A DNA stretch of 64,000 bases from assembly GCF_000621745.1 (NCBI RefSeq), contig NZ_JHXK01000005.1, forward strand, positions 186,001-250,000, in the 5' to 3' direction. Below, in pieces: positions 1-7,733 of the stretch. This DNA comes from Clostridium beijerinckii HUN142. GTDB taxonomy: Bacteria > Bacillota > Clostridia > Clostridiales > Clostridiaceae. Both the position numbers and the translations under genes were made by a program. The notes beneath the pieces are model-generated. The model saw nothing but the letters and a program-made list of their open reading frames with translations. It was not told the origin of the DNA and did not search any database. Each line of letters starts with the position of its first letter. Position 1 is the stretch's first letter.

Positions 1-273
1 GAATGCTTCCATGCAACATCTTGCATTTTGTTTCTTTGCCATTCCGATTGGAAGTCCGACTACAAATAATAATGGCAATTGATTAAATACAGTCCAGCCA
101 CCTTGTAAAACTACATTCCAGCATTTAAACCACAAGTTGCTTGGATCCGCCAATCCTCCCATAATTGTCTGTGTAGTAAATAATGTTCCTATACCAATTA
201 TAATACCTGCAAATGAAAAAAGTAGAACAGGTGTAAACATCGCTCCACCGAATTTTTGAATCTTCTGCATCAT
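1..273 (-). CDS. PTS alpha-glucoside-type EIIC component, N-terminal part (runs off the window)
   Basis: The first 91 codons of a minus-strand gene are present and the reading frame is open to base 1. The protein starts MMQKIQKFGGAMFTPVLLF and continues with hydrophobic segments (about residues 14-34 and 65-78), a typical opening of the glucose/maltose/N-acetylglucosamine superfamily of PTS membrane permeases. The wording (FGGAMFTPV, QLPLLFVVGLPIGMAKK) most resembles alpha-glucoside or maltose EIICB proteins. Such a permease takes up and phosphorylates a glucoside, using phosphate relayed from an EIIA. An AAAGGA ribosome site lies 10 bases upstream; ATG at 273 or 270 could be used. A stand-alone EIIA is transcribed divergently next door and could be its phosphate donor. 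The sugar specificity is an inference. Confidence 0.85.
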   Translation of the reverse strand, partial: MMQKIQKFGGAMFTPVLLFSFAGIIIGIGTLFTTQTIMGGLADPSNLWFKCWNVVLQGGWTVFNQLPLLFVVGLPIGMAKKQNARCCMEAF

Positions 274-719
274 TTTTTCTTCATCCTTTCTTTGTTTTCT
301 ACAACTTTATGTTAACATTATCATTTTTCATTATCAATATTCTACAGTACTTTAGGAATTAAGCTAATCTTTATGAAATTTTTCACTTTTTACGTGAATT
401 TTCACACTCTTATGTAATACTATTGCTTTTAAATAAAATATAAGTAAAATTAACCTATACTATATGTAATGTAATTTATTTTAACTTTGTAATTTATTTT
501 ACGCTTTCTATTTAGGAATACACATATTAATAGATATAGAAGATCAAGAGTATAATTCATTGAAATTATGTTAACGTTATATTAAGTATATAATAATTTG
601 AATACACGAAAGAGAGGTGAACAGACTTTTTGAAGATTATTGTTTAGATCTGTTTTCTACTTGTATAACTTAATCAAGTAGAATGTATCTAAATTTGTCT
701 TTAATATAGTCATATATTT
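274..719. promoter_or_regulatory. Divergent PTS intergenic region with a leader hairpin
   Basis: This 446-base AT-rich gap separates two divergently transcribed PTS genes and must hold both promoters. A perfect 7-bp hairpin (CTACTTG at 657-663 with CAAGTAG at 675-681, 11-base loop) lies about 40 bases before the EIIA start. An AGAGAGG stretch at about 611-617 is followed at once by GTG and an 18-codon open frame ending TAA at about 670; the spacing is too tight for a normal start. I recognise no LicT/SacY-type antiterminator sequence and no clear -35/-10 pair. Confidence 0.4.
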
Positions 720-1196
720 ATGTTTAATTTTTTTAAGAAACCATTAATTATAATTGCTCCTATTTCAGGAAGAACTATAGATCTAAGTGAAGTTCCTGAC
801 CCAGTATTTGCAGAAAAGATGGCAGGTGATGGAATTGCAATTAATTCTACTGGTGATACAGTTGTTGCACCTTGTGATGGTACTATATCATTAATAATGG
901 ATAGTGGACATGCTTTTGCCATAACAACTAATAACGGAATTGAATTATTGGTTCATGTAGGCTTAGAAACTGTTTCATTAAATGGTGAAGGATTTGAAAT
1001 CCTAAAGTCTGTTAATACTAAAGTAACTGCTGGCACACCTATTTTAAAACTGAACAGGTCCTTTATTGAGTCAAAAGGTATATCATTAATAACACCAGTC
1101 TTAGTGGCTAACCCTGATAAGTTAAAGGAATTAAATCCAATTCTTGATAAGGAAGTTTGTTATGGTAAAGATATAGTTATGGAATGTAAAATATAA
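720..1196 (+). CDS. PTS glucose-family EIIA protein (stand-alone)
   Basis: This 158-aa protein is a complete EIIA-Glc (Crr) family domain. It has the opening IIAPISGR, the segment VFAEKMAGDGIAI, a conserved accessory histidine in SGHAFAI (His64) and the phospho-accepting histidine in ELLVHVGLETV (His79). It would accept phosphate from HPr and pass it to an EIIB domain, probably that of the neighbouring divergent permease or others lacking their own EIIA. It is cytoplasmic. An in-frame stop at 702-704 makes ATG 720 the only sensible start, yet no purine-rich ribosome site precedes it, which is unusual in this window. A bidirectional hairpin terminator follows. Whether it also has regulatory roles like E. 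coli Crr cannot be told from sequence. Confidence 0.92.
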   Translation: MFNFFKKPLIIIAPISGRTIDLSEVPDPVFAEKMAGDGIAINSTGDTVVAPCDGTISLIMDSGHAFAITTNNGIELLVHVGLETVSLNGEGFEILKSVNTKVTAGTPILKLNRSFIESKGISLITPVLVANPDKLKELNPILDKEVCYGKDIVMECKI

Positions 1197-1250
1197 GAAA
1201 TATCAAATAAAAATACTTTATCTTATGATTATAAATTAGTTATAAATAAA

Positions 1251-1270
1251 AAAATCCCAATAGGGATTTT
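1251..1270. terminator. Bidirectional terminator between EIIA and prfC
   Basis: AAAATCCC (1251-1258) pairs with GGGATTTT (1263-1270) around an AATA loop. A-rich sequence on the left and T-rich on the right make it work in both directions. It ends the convergent EIIA (+) and prfC (-) transcripts. Confidence 0.85.
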
Positions 1271-1314
1271 TTTATTTATAATTTATTTTTTATCAGATTC
1301 TGTTCATATAATCA

Positions 1315-2910
1315 TTATTCTTCACTTTTTCCTACACCAGATAGGATTAATCCCTTATTATGTTCTAGTGCCCAGCTTATACCCCAGTCATTTTGGAATA
1401 TAAGAAGATTTCTATCCTTAAAATCTTTAACCTTCTTAGTATCAGAAGTTAAGTTTAATGAATCCATGTTAACATCTTTATTTTCAATCCATCTTACATA
1501 TCTGTAATCTAATCTATCCATTTTAACATCAACATTATATTCACTATTTAATCTGTATTCTAATACTTCAAATTGAAGCACACCAACAACTCCAACTATT
1601 ATTTCTTCCATACCAATGTGAATTTCCTTAAATACTTGAATTGCTCCTTCTTGGGCGATTTGAGAAACACCTTTTATAAATTGTTTTCTCTTCATAGTAT
1701 CTACTGGTCTTACTCTTGCAAAATATTCTGGTGCAAAGGTTGGAATTCCTTCAAATTTAAATTTCTTTGATGGTGCACATAGTGTATCTCCAATTGAGAA
1801 TATACCTGGATCAAATACACCGATTATATCTCCTGCATAAGCTTCTTCAACAATTTCTCTATCTTGAGCCATAAATTGTTGTGGTTGAGCTAATTTAATC
1901 TTCTTTTCACCTTGCATGTGGTATACATCTTCACCTTTATTAAATTTACCTGAACAAATTCTCATAAATGCGATTCTATCTCTATGAGCCTTATTCATAT
2001 TTGCTTGAATTTTAAATACAAAAGCAGAGAACTTATCTTCAAATGGATCAATAGTTCCAACACTTGAATTTCTAGCAAGTGGTGATGTAGTCATTTCTAA
2101 GAAATGTTCCAAAAATGGTTCTACACCAAAGTTAGTTAATGCTGATCCAAAAAATACTGGAGTCAATTCTCCACGACGCACAACATCTAAATCTAATTCA
2201 TCTCCAGCAATATCTAAAAGCTCAATATCTTCCATTAATTTATCATGAAGAGCATCTCCCAATATTTCTCTAAATTTAGGATCGTCTGGCGAACCTTCTA
2301 TTGATTCAACTTCATTTTGACCGTGATTTCCACCATTGAAAGCTATAATTCTGTTATTGTCTCTTTCGTATACTCCTTTGAATTCCTTACCAGAACCAAT
2401 TGGCCAATTCATCGGATAAGTTTTAATTCCAAGTTCATTTTCAATATCATCTAATAATTGGAATGGATCTTTTGCTTCTCTATCCATCTTATTTATAAAT
2501 GTAAAGATCGGCATTTCTCTTAAAGAAGCAACGTGGAATAACTTTCTTGTTTGATCCTCTATACCCTTAGCAGCATCTACAACCATAACTGCTGAGTCTG
2601 CAGCCATAAGAGTTCTATATGTATCTTCTGAGAAGTCTTGGTGACCTGGAGTATCTAATATATTAATACAGTGGTTATTATAGTTAAATTGCATAACTGA
2701 AGAAGTAACTGAGATACCTCTTTGCTTTTCGATTTCCATCCAGTCAGAAACTGCATGCTTAGATGCCTTTCTGGCTTTAACTGAACCTGCAAGTCTAATA
2801 GCTCCTCCATATAATAAAAACTTTTCTGTAAGTGTAGTTTTACCTGCATCAGGGTGAGATATAATTGCAAAGGTTCTTCTTTTCTCTATTTCTTTTATAT
2901 AATCAGCCAA
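1315..2910 (-). CDS. prfC: Peptide chain release factor 3 (RF3)
   Basis: This 531-aa translational GTPase recycles RF1/RF2 from the ribosome after termination. G1 is SHPDAGKTT (residues 18-26), followed by the switch region RGISVTSS, G3 DTPGHQDF and G4 NKMD, then EF-G-like domains II and III. The length matches typical RF3 (about 525-530 aa). The start is TTG at 2908-2910, preceded by AGGAGG at ideal spacing; no ATG fits. It is transcribed alone and ends at a bidirectional hairpin. A second AGGAGG copy about 90 bases upstream heads a short leader frame (see findings). The identification is firm; the elongation factor EF-G is excluded by the RF3-type N-terminus (RRTFAIISHPDAGKTT) and the shorter length. 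Confidence 0.97.
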   Translation of the reverse strand: MADYIKEIEKRRTFAIISHPDAGKTTLTEKFLLYGGAIRLAGSVKARKASKHAVSDWMEIEKQRGISVTSSVMQFNYNNHCINILDTPGHQDFSEDTYRTLMAADSAVMVVDAAKGIEDQTRKLFHVASLREMPIFTFINKMDREAKDPFQLLDDIENELGIKTYPMNWPIGSGKEFKGVYERDNNRIIAFNGGNHGQNEVESIEGSPDDPKFREILGDALHDKLMEDIELLDIAGDELDLDVVRRGELTPVFFGSALTNFGVEPFLEHFLEMTTSPLARNSSVGTIDPFEDKFSAFVFKIQANMNKAHRDRIAFMRICSGKFNKGEDVYHMQGEKKIKLAQPQQFMAQDREIVEEAYAGDIIGVFDPGIFSIGDTLCAPSKKFKFEGIPTFAPEYFARVRPVDTMKRKQFIKGVSQIAQEGAIQVFKEIHIGMEEIIVGVVGVLQFEVLEYRLNSEYNVDVKMDRLDYRYVRWIENKDVNMDSLNLTSDTKKVKDFKDRNLLIFQNDWGISWALEHNKGLILSGVGKSEE

Positions 2911-3474
2911 CGCTAAATCCTCCTAAATTTATAATCAATTAATTCATAAAATTTCTACGAAAATTATTAAAAGTACTTTATCTACATTGGACAAGTCCTC
3001 CTAAATTTTATATATCATTATTTTAAAATGATAAAGCCTATATGACTTTATTTAAAATTTATAACTCATTTATATATACTTATACTACTTCATTATTAAC
3101 TAAATTATTATATCATATGAAATATATTATGTATACTTTACATATATGGAAACAAAATTCTTATTCCTTCATTATAAAGTAATTTGTCTTATTATTTCAG
3201 CAAAATATATACCGAAAATATTTGACTAAAATATTTATATTTCACTTATATTTAAAAAAAGTACCTTATTTTACTTAAAGAGATGTATTTTATATTAAAG
3301 AGTAAAACATAATTCTACATCAAATTTATACTATTTTTGATATTTTTCTAAAAAAAGTACCAAAATATTTATATCAAGTTTGTATTATATAGCGAAAGAG
3401 TTAAATATTACTTCTATTTAAAACAAAAATTTAATTAATTACTAATTTTATATAAAAAACGGAGGAATGTACAA
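2911..3474. promoter_or_regulatory. Divergent region between prfC and the first 559-aa surface protein gene
   Basis: This very AT-rich 564-base gap holds the promoters of both genes. For the surface gene a possible pair is TTGACT (3222-3227) and TTATAT (3246-3251), 18 bases apart, which would give a leader of about 215 bases. The motif AAAAAAAGTACC occurs twice as a direct repeat (3254-3265 and 3350-3361). GGAGG stands just before the ATG at 3475. On the minus strand a second TAGGAGGA lies at about 2997-3004. No gene was recognised. Confidence 0.4.
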
Positions 3475-5154
3475 ATGATAAAAAGATTAACAAAAGCAAC
3501 ATCTTTATTAGTAGCAGCAGCAGCAGTTATTTCAATAATACCTGCAAGCGCAGCTACAGCTACTACTAACCTAGAAACAAAAGAAGGAACTATTGAAAAA
3601 GCTATAGCTTTCGATGGCGGAAAATATCTTTTTGAAGGATATAGAAGTGATGATGATCAAAGTGGGCTCTACTATTATGGTGGCGATAAAGACAAGCTGA
3701 TAGAAGACATAAATATAGATAGCATGGATAAATATGGCGATAAATATGCTAGCGTAAAAGACGGAAACGATGAATACTTAGTTGACTTGTCAACAGGCAA
3801 AGAAGTAGATGATACTGTATCAGATAATACAGATTATGTAAAAACTAGACTTAAAACAACTTTAAGTAAAACTGATAGATATTCTACTATAAGCTCATTT
3901 GGAAATAATGATCTTACTCAAATTTCTTCAAACCAATTTGGGGAAACTTGGTATGCATATGAAGCAACTACAAGTGGATCAGCTAAATTGCATGGTTATG
4001 CAAATAATTCTGGAAAGTATATTGATACAGATGTTACAGCAAACATCTACGTTAACAACGGCACAAAAACAATAAAGGTTGAAAAATTTGATGAAGCAGA
4101 TTCAGGAAATAATATTGTTGTAAGTATAGACCGTACTGCTAGTGTTAAAGAAATTGGCCAAGATAAAGATAATATCTACAGATTAGTAACTGTTAATATC
4201 ACAGGAGCTGTAAATAAGACTGGTGCAACTTATATCCAAAAGATATCTAAAGCGCAAGGAGATAAGGAAGGTAAAGCATATATTCCAAAAGATGTAACAT
4301 CATATGAAGTAACTTCTTTATACAAATCAGAAGATGCTGATAATGCTGATGCAGCTATCAAAGCTGCAGATACATCATTTAGAGTGGTGAATGGAACTAT
4401 TTATGCTATTAAAAATGATGGAGAAAAAGTTACTGTAAATACTATTAAATTAAAGAAAGATAAATCTACATTAGATACCGCAATTGTTGAAGCTAATAAA
4501 GCCACTAAATTCGATGTTTACTTAGCAGAAAAAGGTGCTAAAGACGATCAAGATATCGCTTCAAGCGCTGCAGTATCAGAAGATGTTGACGGAAATGTTT
4601 GGGCGTTAAATAACGGAAAAATTTATAAATTTGACGGTTCAGACTTCCAAGTTGTTTACACAGTTGATAGATCATTTGATACTTTAGAAGTATACAATTC
4701 AGACAATTTAATCGCTTGGAAAGATGGAGATGACGGTTATGCTACAGTTAGCAAAGCTACTACAACTCCAGTTGATCCAACTCCAGTTACAAATAAAGGA
4801 TGGGTTAATACAGCTTCAGGTTGGACATTCTATAATACTGATGGAACTCAAGTAAAAGGACAATGGGTTCAAGATGGTGGAGTTTGGTACTACATTAAAG
4901 CTGATGGTGTAATGGCTACTGGTTGGACTAAGGATGGATCAACTTGGTACTACTTACAATCATCAGGAGCTATGAAAACAGGTTGGTTAAATGACAACGG
5001 AACTTGGTACTACTTAAATGGATCAGGAGCTATGGCTACTGGTTGGTTAAATGATAATGGCACTTGGTACTACTTAAACGGATCAGGAGCTATGTTAGCT
5101 AATACAACTGTTGATGGATACAAATTAGGTGCATCAGGAGCTTGGATCAGATAA
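3475..5154 (+). CDS. Secreted cell-wall-binding repeat protein, 559-aa paralogue A
   Basis: Residues 1-27 form a signal peptide (MIKR..., Ala-rich core, PASA cleavage site). Residues about 30-430 are an acidic, Asp/Lys/Asn-rich domain that I do not recognise; its beta-propeller-like phrases (DGNVWALNNGKIYKFDG) suggest a beta fold. Residues about 438-559 are six CW_binding_1 (YG/choline-binding-like) repeats of the GWxxxxGxWYYLxxxGAM type, expected to hold the protein on wall polymers. GGAGG precedes ATG 3475. It is the only plus-strand gene of the island and is about 85-90% identical over its whole length to the 559-aa protein at the other end, which points back toward it. The repeat region is identical between the two proteins except for the last residues, while codons differ. 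The function of the N-terminal domain is unknown; an abundant secreted surface protein is likely. Confidence 0.88.
   Translation: MIKRLTKATSLLVAAAAVISIIPASAATATTNLETKEGTIEKAIAFDGGKYLFEGYRSDDDQSGLYYYGGDKDKLIEDINIDSMDKYGDKYASVKDGNDEYLVDLSTGKEVDDTVSDNTDYVKTRLKTTLSKTDRYSTISSFGNNDLTQISSNQFGETWYAYEATTSGSAKLHGYANNSGKYIDTDVTANIYVNNGTKTIKVEKFDEADSGNNIVVSIDRTASVKEIGQDKDNIYRLVTVNITGAVNKTGATYIQKISKAQGDKEGKAYIPKDVTSYEVTSLYKSEDADNADAAIKAADTSFRVVNGTIYAIKNDGEKVTVNTIKLKKDKSTLDTAIVEANKATKFDVYLAEKGAKDDQDIASSAAVSEDVDGNVWALNNGKIYKFDGSDFQVVYTVDRSFDTLEVYNSDNLIAWKDGDDGYATVSKATTTPVDPTPVTNKGWVNTASGWTFYNTDGTQVKGQWVQDGGVWYYIKADGVMATGWTKDGSTWYYLQSSGAMKTGWLNDNGTWYYLNGSGAMATGWLNDNGTWYYLNGSGAMLANTTVDGYKLGASGAWIR
4981..5100 (+). 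repeat. Tandem 60-bp cell-wall-binding repeat units
   Basis: Two consecutive 60-base units, each coding a 20-residue GWLNDNGTWYYLNGSGAM motif, differ at only a few positions. The protein motif continues upstream with more diverged units. Such units can expand or contract by slippage. Confidence 0.8.
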
Positions 5155-5170
5155 TCTCTAACTTAAAGCT

Positions 5171-5183
5171 GGGGCATTGCCCC
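5171..5183 (+). terminator. Short GC hairpin after paralogue A
   Basis: GGGGC (5171-5175) pairs with GCCCC (5179-5183) around ATT, 16 bases after the stop codon. The following T-run is weak, so it may only be a partial terminator before the stronger hairpin downstream. Confidence 0.45.
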
Positions 5184-5326
5184 CATTCTTTAAATTAATG
5201 CAGTTCATATGATTAAATTTAATATTAATAATTTTAATTATTAACTGCTAATAAAATTTGGATATTTAAACTTTTATTAAATAATAGTACGTTCTTTTAA
5301 ATATTTTCCTAGATTTATTAATAATA

Positions 5327-5366
5327 AGGCTATCTTAATTACAATTATAAGATAGCCTCTTTTTTT
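5327..5366 (+). terminator. Terminator for paralogue A overlapping the end of the GDPD gene
   Basis: AGGCTATCTTA (5327-5337) pairs perfectly with TAAGATAGCCT (5348-5358) and is followed by CTTTTTTTT on the plus strand. The right arm encodes the last codons of the convergent phosphodiesterase, whose stop codon (5345-5347) sits in the loop. Confidence 0.8.
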
Positions 5367-6211
5367 AGCAAAGTATTTAGCTTTTCCACTTCATTAGTAA
5401 TTATTCCGTCCACACCTACACTTATAACTTTTTTCATATCTGCTACATTATTTACTGTATAAGTGTTAATTTTTATTCCTGACTCTTTTATTTCTTTCAT
5501 ATAATCTTGATTTAGCACACTAGGAAAGTATGGATGATAACAATCTACTGAAATACTCCTTAAATATTTAGGGACATTGACAAGTATTGTTTCTGTTAGA
5601 GCACCTAGAACTATCCCCTTACTGCCTTCAAGTTCTTTTACTTTTAGCAAGCTGCTATGGTTAAAACTCGAAATTATAATCCTATCTCTTAAATCAAATT
5701 CATCTATCATATCTAAAACTTTCTTTTCTAATCCATTATACTCAATTACACTATTCTTAAGTTCTAAATTTAATATTTTCAAATCCGAATTAGCAACTAA
5801 CTCTAATAATTCCCTTAGAGCTGGTATTTCTTCACCACATCTATTTTTTAGATATTCAACTTCGCTTGCCGAATATTCTCCTATCCTCGACTCACCAAAT
5901 TTCCCATTATTTTCAACCCCCAAGCGTACTCTCTCTTCTAGAGCATCATCTTTTAAAGCCTGAACTCTTGGTACACTCTTAGTTCTAAATATTCTAAGTT
6001 CATCAAAAGTATAGTCCTTTACAAATCCGTGCCCATTAGTGGTCCTATCTAAAGTTTCATCATGAATTATAACTGGTATTCCATCTTTAGAAAGTTGAAC
6101 ATCAGCTTCAATACCATCCGCATTATACTCGATAGCCTTCTTAAAAGCCAAAATAGTATTTTCATCAAACTTTCCACTATAACCTCTGTGAGCAATATTT
6201 AAAGTTCCCAA
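5345..6211 (-). CDS. Glycerophosphodiester phosphodiesterase, cytoplasmic type
   Basis: This 288-aa GDPD family enzyme would hydrolyse glycerophosphodiesters to glycerol-3-phosphate and an alcohol. The TIM-barrel active-site pattern is present: HR (8-9), EN (17-18), EAD (35-37) and His50 in VIIHDETLDRTTNG. No signal peptide is seen, so it is probably intracellular (UgpQ-like). It is longer than the usual 240 aa, with an extra charged stretch around residues 85-130. The start is TTG at 6211 with AAGGGGGAA upstream. Its place among surface-protein genes hints at turnover of teichoic-acid or phospholipid head groups, but that is inference. It ends inside the hairpin that terminates the convergent gene. 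Confidence 0.9.
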   Translation of the reverse strand: MGTLNIAHRGYSGKFDENTILAFKKAIEYNADGIEADVQLSKDGIPVIIHDETLDRTTNGHGFVKDYTFDELRIFRTKSVPRVQALKDDALEERVRLGVENNGKFGESRIGEYSASEVEYLKNRCGEEIPALRELLELVANSDLKILNLELKNSVIEYNGLEKKVLDMIDEFDLRDRIIISSFNHSSLLKVKELEGSKGIVLGALTETILVNVPKYLRSISVDCYHPYFPSVLNQDYMKEIKESGIKINTYTVNNVADMKKVISVGVDGIITNEVEKLNTLLKKEAIL

Positions 6212-6369
6212 AATTAATTCCCCCTTAAAAAGCTAATCAAATCATCAACGTTTACATAAAATTCGCCACGCTTTACTTATATACACATTTTACACTAACT
6301 TCAATTATATTACTACAATAAATGCTTCATTTATTGTAGTCGCATTATTCTTTACTTAGAATTAAGGAA

Positions 6370-6410
6370 AAAACCTTCTAGAAGATAACTTAATACTTCT
6401 AGAAGGTTTT
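6370..6410. terminator. Bidirectional terminator after the 351-aa surface protein gene
   Basis: AAAACCTTCTAGAAG (6370-6384) pairs with CTTCTAGAAGGTTTT (6396-6410) around an 11-base loop, and T-runs follow in both directions. It lies 16 bases past the minus-strand stop codon. Confidence 0.9.
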
Positions 6411-6425
6411 TTTAATACTTTATTT

Positions 6426-7481
6426 TTATTGTCCACTTATAGTTATTACAGCGCTACCAACGATACCTGATTTGTCATTAGCAGTTGCTTTAACAGTAAC
6501 AGTTCCGTTAGCTACTGCAGTAAGCTTTCCAGTGGAACTTATAGTCGCTTCACCTGTAGCCCCATTTACAACTGACCATGTCACAGATTGATTTGTTGCA
6601 GTATTTGGTACAACTAATTTAGTCATTTGCAAGGTTCCACCTTTTGTTTTTATTTCATTTAAACCATTCGCTCCTGATACTAAAATAGATGTTACTTTTA
6701 CAGAATCATCAGTATTGGAGCTATTGTTCTTTTCCCATTGTGCGTATAAAGTTATATTTTCTTTTACCTTTATTCTATCATTATATTCATAACTTGTACC
6801 GTCACCATCGCTCTTAGTATTCCATTCTACAAAACTATATCCACTCTTAGTCGGTTTATATAAAGTGATCATAGTATCTTCATCCACAGTTTTTGTATTA
6901 AGTAATTCCTCATCAGAACTTTCAGCATCTGGATCTTTAAACTTAACTTTATACTGTTTTTTAGCTGGATTCAAACCATCTGTAGGAATACTATTTGACA
7001 TATTTCCATCTTCGCTTACTATTTGACTTGGAATATAAGGAATAGAATTATTACCATAATAATCAAATCCCTTATTCGGAATCGGATAATCACTTCCTAT
7101 ACAGGCACCATTATCTCCAAAGTTATATATCTTTCCGTTTATAATATTAGTTCCTTTTTGTAGTGCCCCGTTTGATGAAAATAAATAGATCTTTCCTTCA
7201 ATTTGAATTACTCCAGTTTGCATTGCCCCACTCAAGTCTGCATAATACCAGTCACCATTGCTAGATATCCATCCTGTTCTCATTAATCCATAAGAATCAA
7301 AGAAATACCAAGTGCCTCCAATTTGTCTCCATCCTGTTGCATAGGTATATCCCTCCATATAAGTCCAATTTCCATCATAATTTTGAAGCCATTCAGCTGA
7401 CACACGCATTGGCTTTAATGTAACTAAAGTTGAAACAGCAATACATAAAGCAATTAGTCCCCCCGAAAATTTATACTTCAT
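6426..7481 (-). CDS. Secreted cell-wall-binding protein with InlB-type repeat and one Big_2 domain
   Basis: This 351-aa protein has a signal peptide (residues 1-29, cleavage near VSAEW), then about five CW_binding_1 repeats (30-130), a linker, an InlB B-repeat/Flg_new beta-grasp domain (about 175-255, ending TLYAQW) and a single bacterial Ig-like Big_2 domain (about 263-351). It is a miniature of the next gene upstream, with the same order of domains but one Ig-like domain instead of nine. GGAGG precedes ATG 7481. It is exported and probably held by its N-terminal repeats with the Ig-like domain displayed. It could be an adhesin or matrix protein; no catalytic domain is visible. Confidence 0.88.
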   Translation of the reverse strand: MKYKFSGGLIALCIAVSTLVTLKPMRVSAEWLQNYDGNWTYMEGYTYATGWRQIGGTWYFFDSYGLMRTGWISSNGDWYYADLSGAMQTGVIQIEGKIYLFSSNGALQKGTNIINGKIYNFGDNGACIGSDYPIPNKGFDYYGNNSIPYIPSQIVSEDGNMSNSIPTDGLNPAKKQYKVKFKDPDAESSDEELLNTKTVDEDTMITLYKPTKSGYSFVEWNTKSDGDGTSYEYNDRIKVKENITLYAQWEKNNSSNTDDSVKVTSILVSGANGLNEIKTKGGTLQMTKLVVPNTATNQSVTWSVVNGATGEATISSTGKLTAVANGTVTVKATANDKSGIVGSAVITISGQ

Positions 7482-7665
7482 TTCAAGTCCTCCCTATCTG
7501 TTAATTTATCTGAGGTTTAGCCATTATAATTTTCCATATCTCCATACAGAAAATATATATAGTTGTATATTCAACATCCGTAATTATATTTTTACACCCA
7601 ATTTCATAAATTTAACTCAGATCCAGTTATAATGCTCAAATCCAACTCAAATTTATTTTTAACTT

Positions 7666-7701
7666 GAATGGTCAAACCATAGTGGTATAATTTGACCATT
7701 C
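7666..7701 (-). terminator. Hairpin after the nine-Big_2 protein gene
   Basis: GAATGGTCAAA (7666-7676) pairs perfectly with TTTGACCATTC (7691-7701). The minus-strand tail is only moderately T-rich, so it is a probable rather than certain terminator. Confidence 0.6.
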
Positions 7702-7733
7702 TTACTTAGAATTGAGTAATGATCAATTAAATT

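Noticed and set aside
611..670. 18-codon GTG frame before the EIIA gene
   Set aside because: The AGAGAGG directly touches the GTG, leaving no usable spacing, and the peptide has no recognisable feature.
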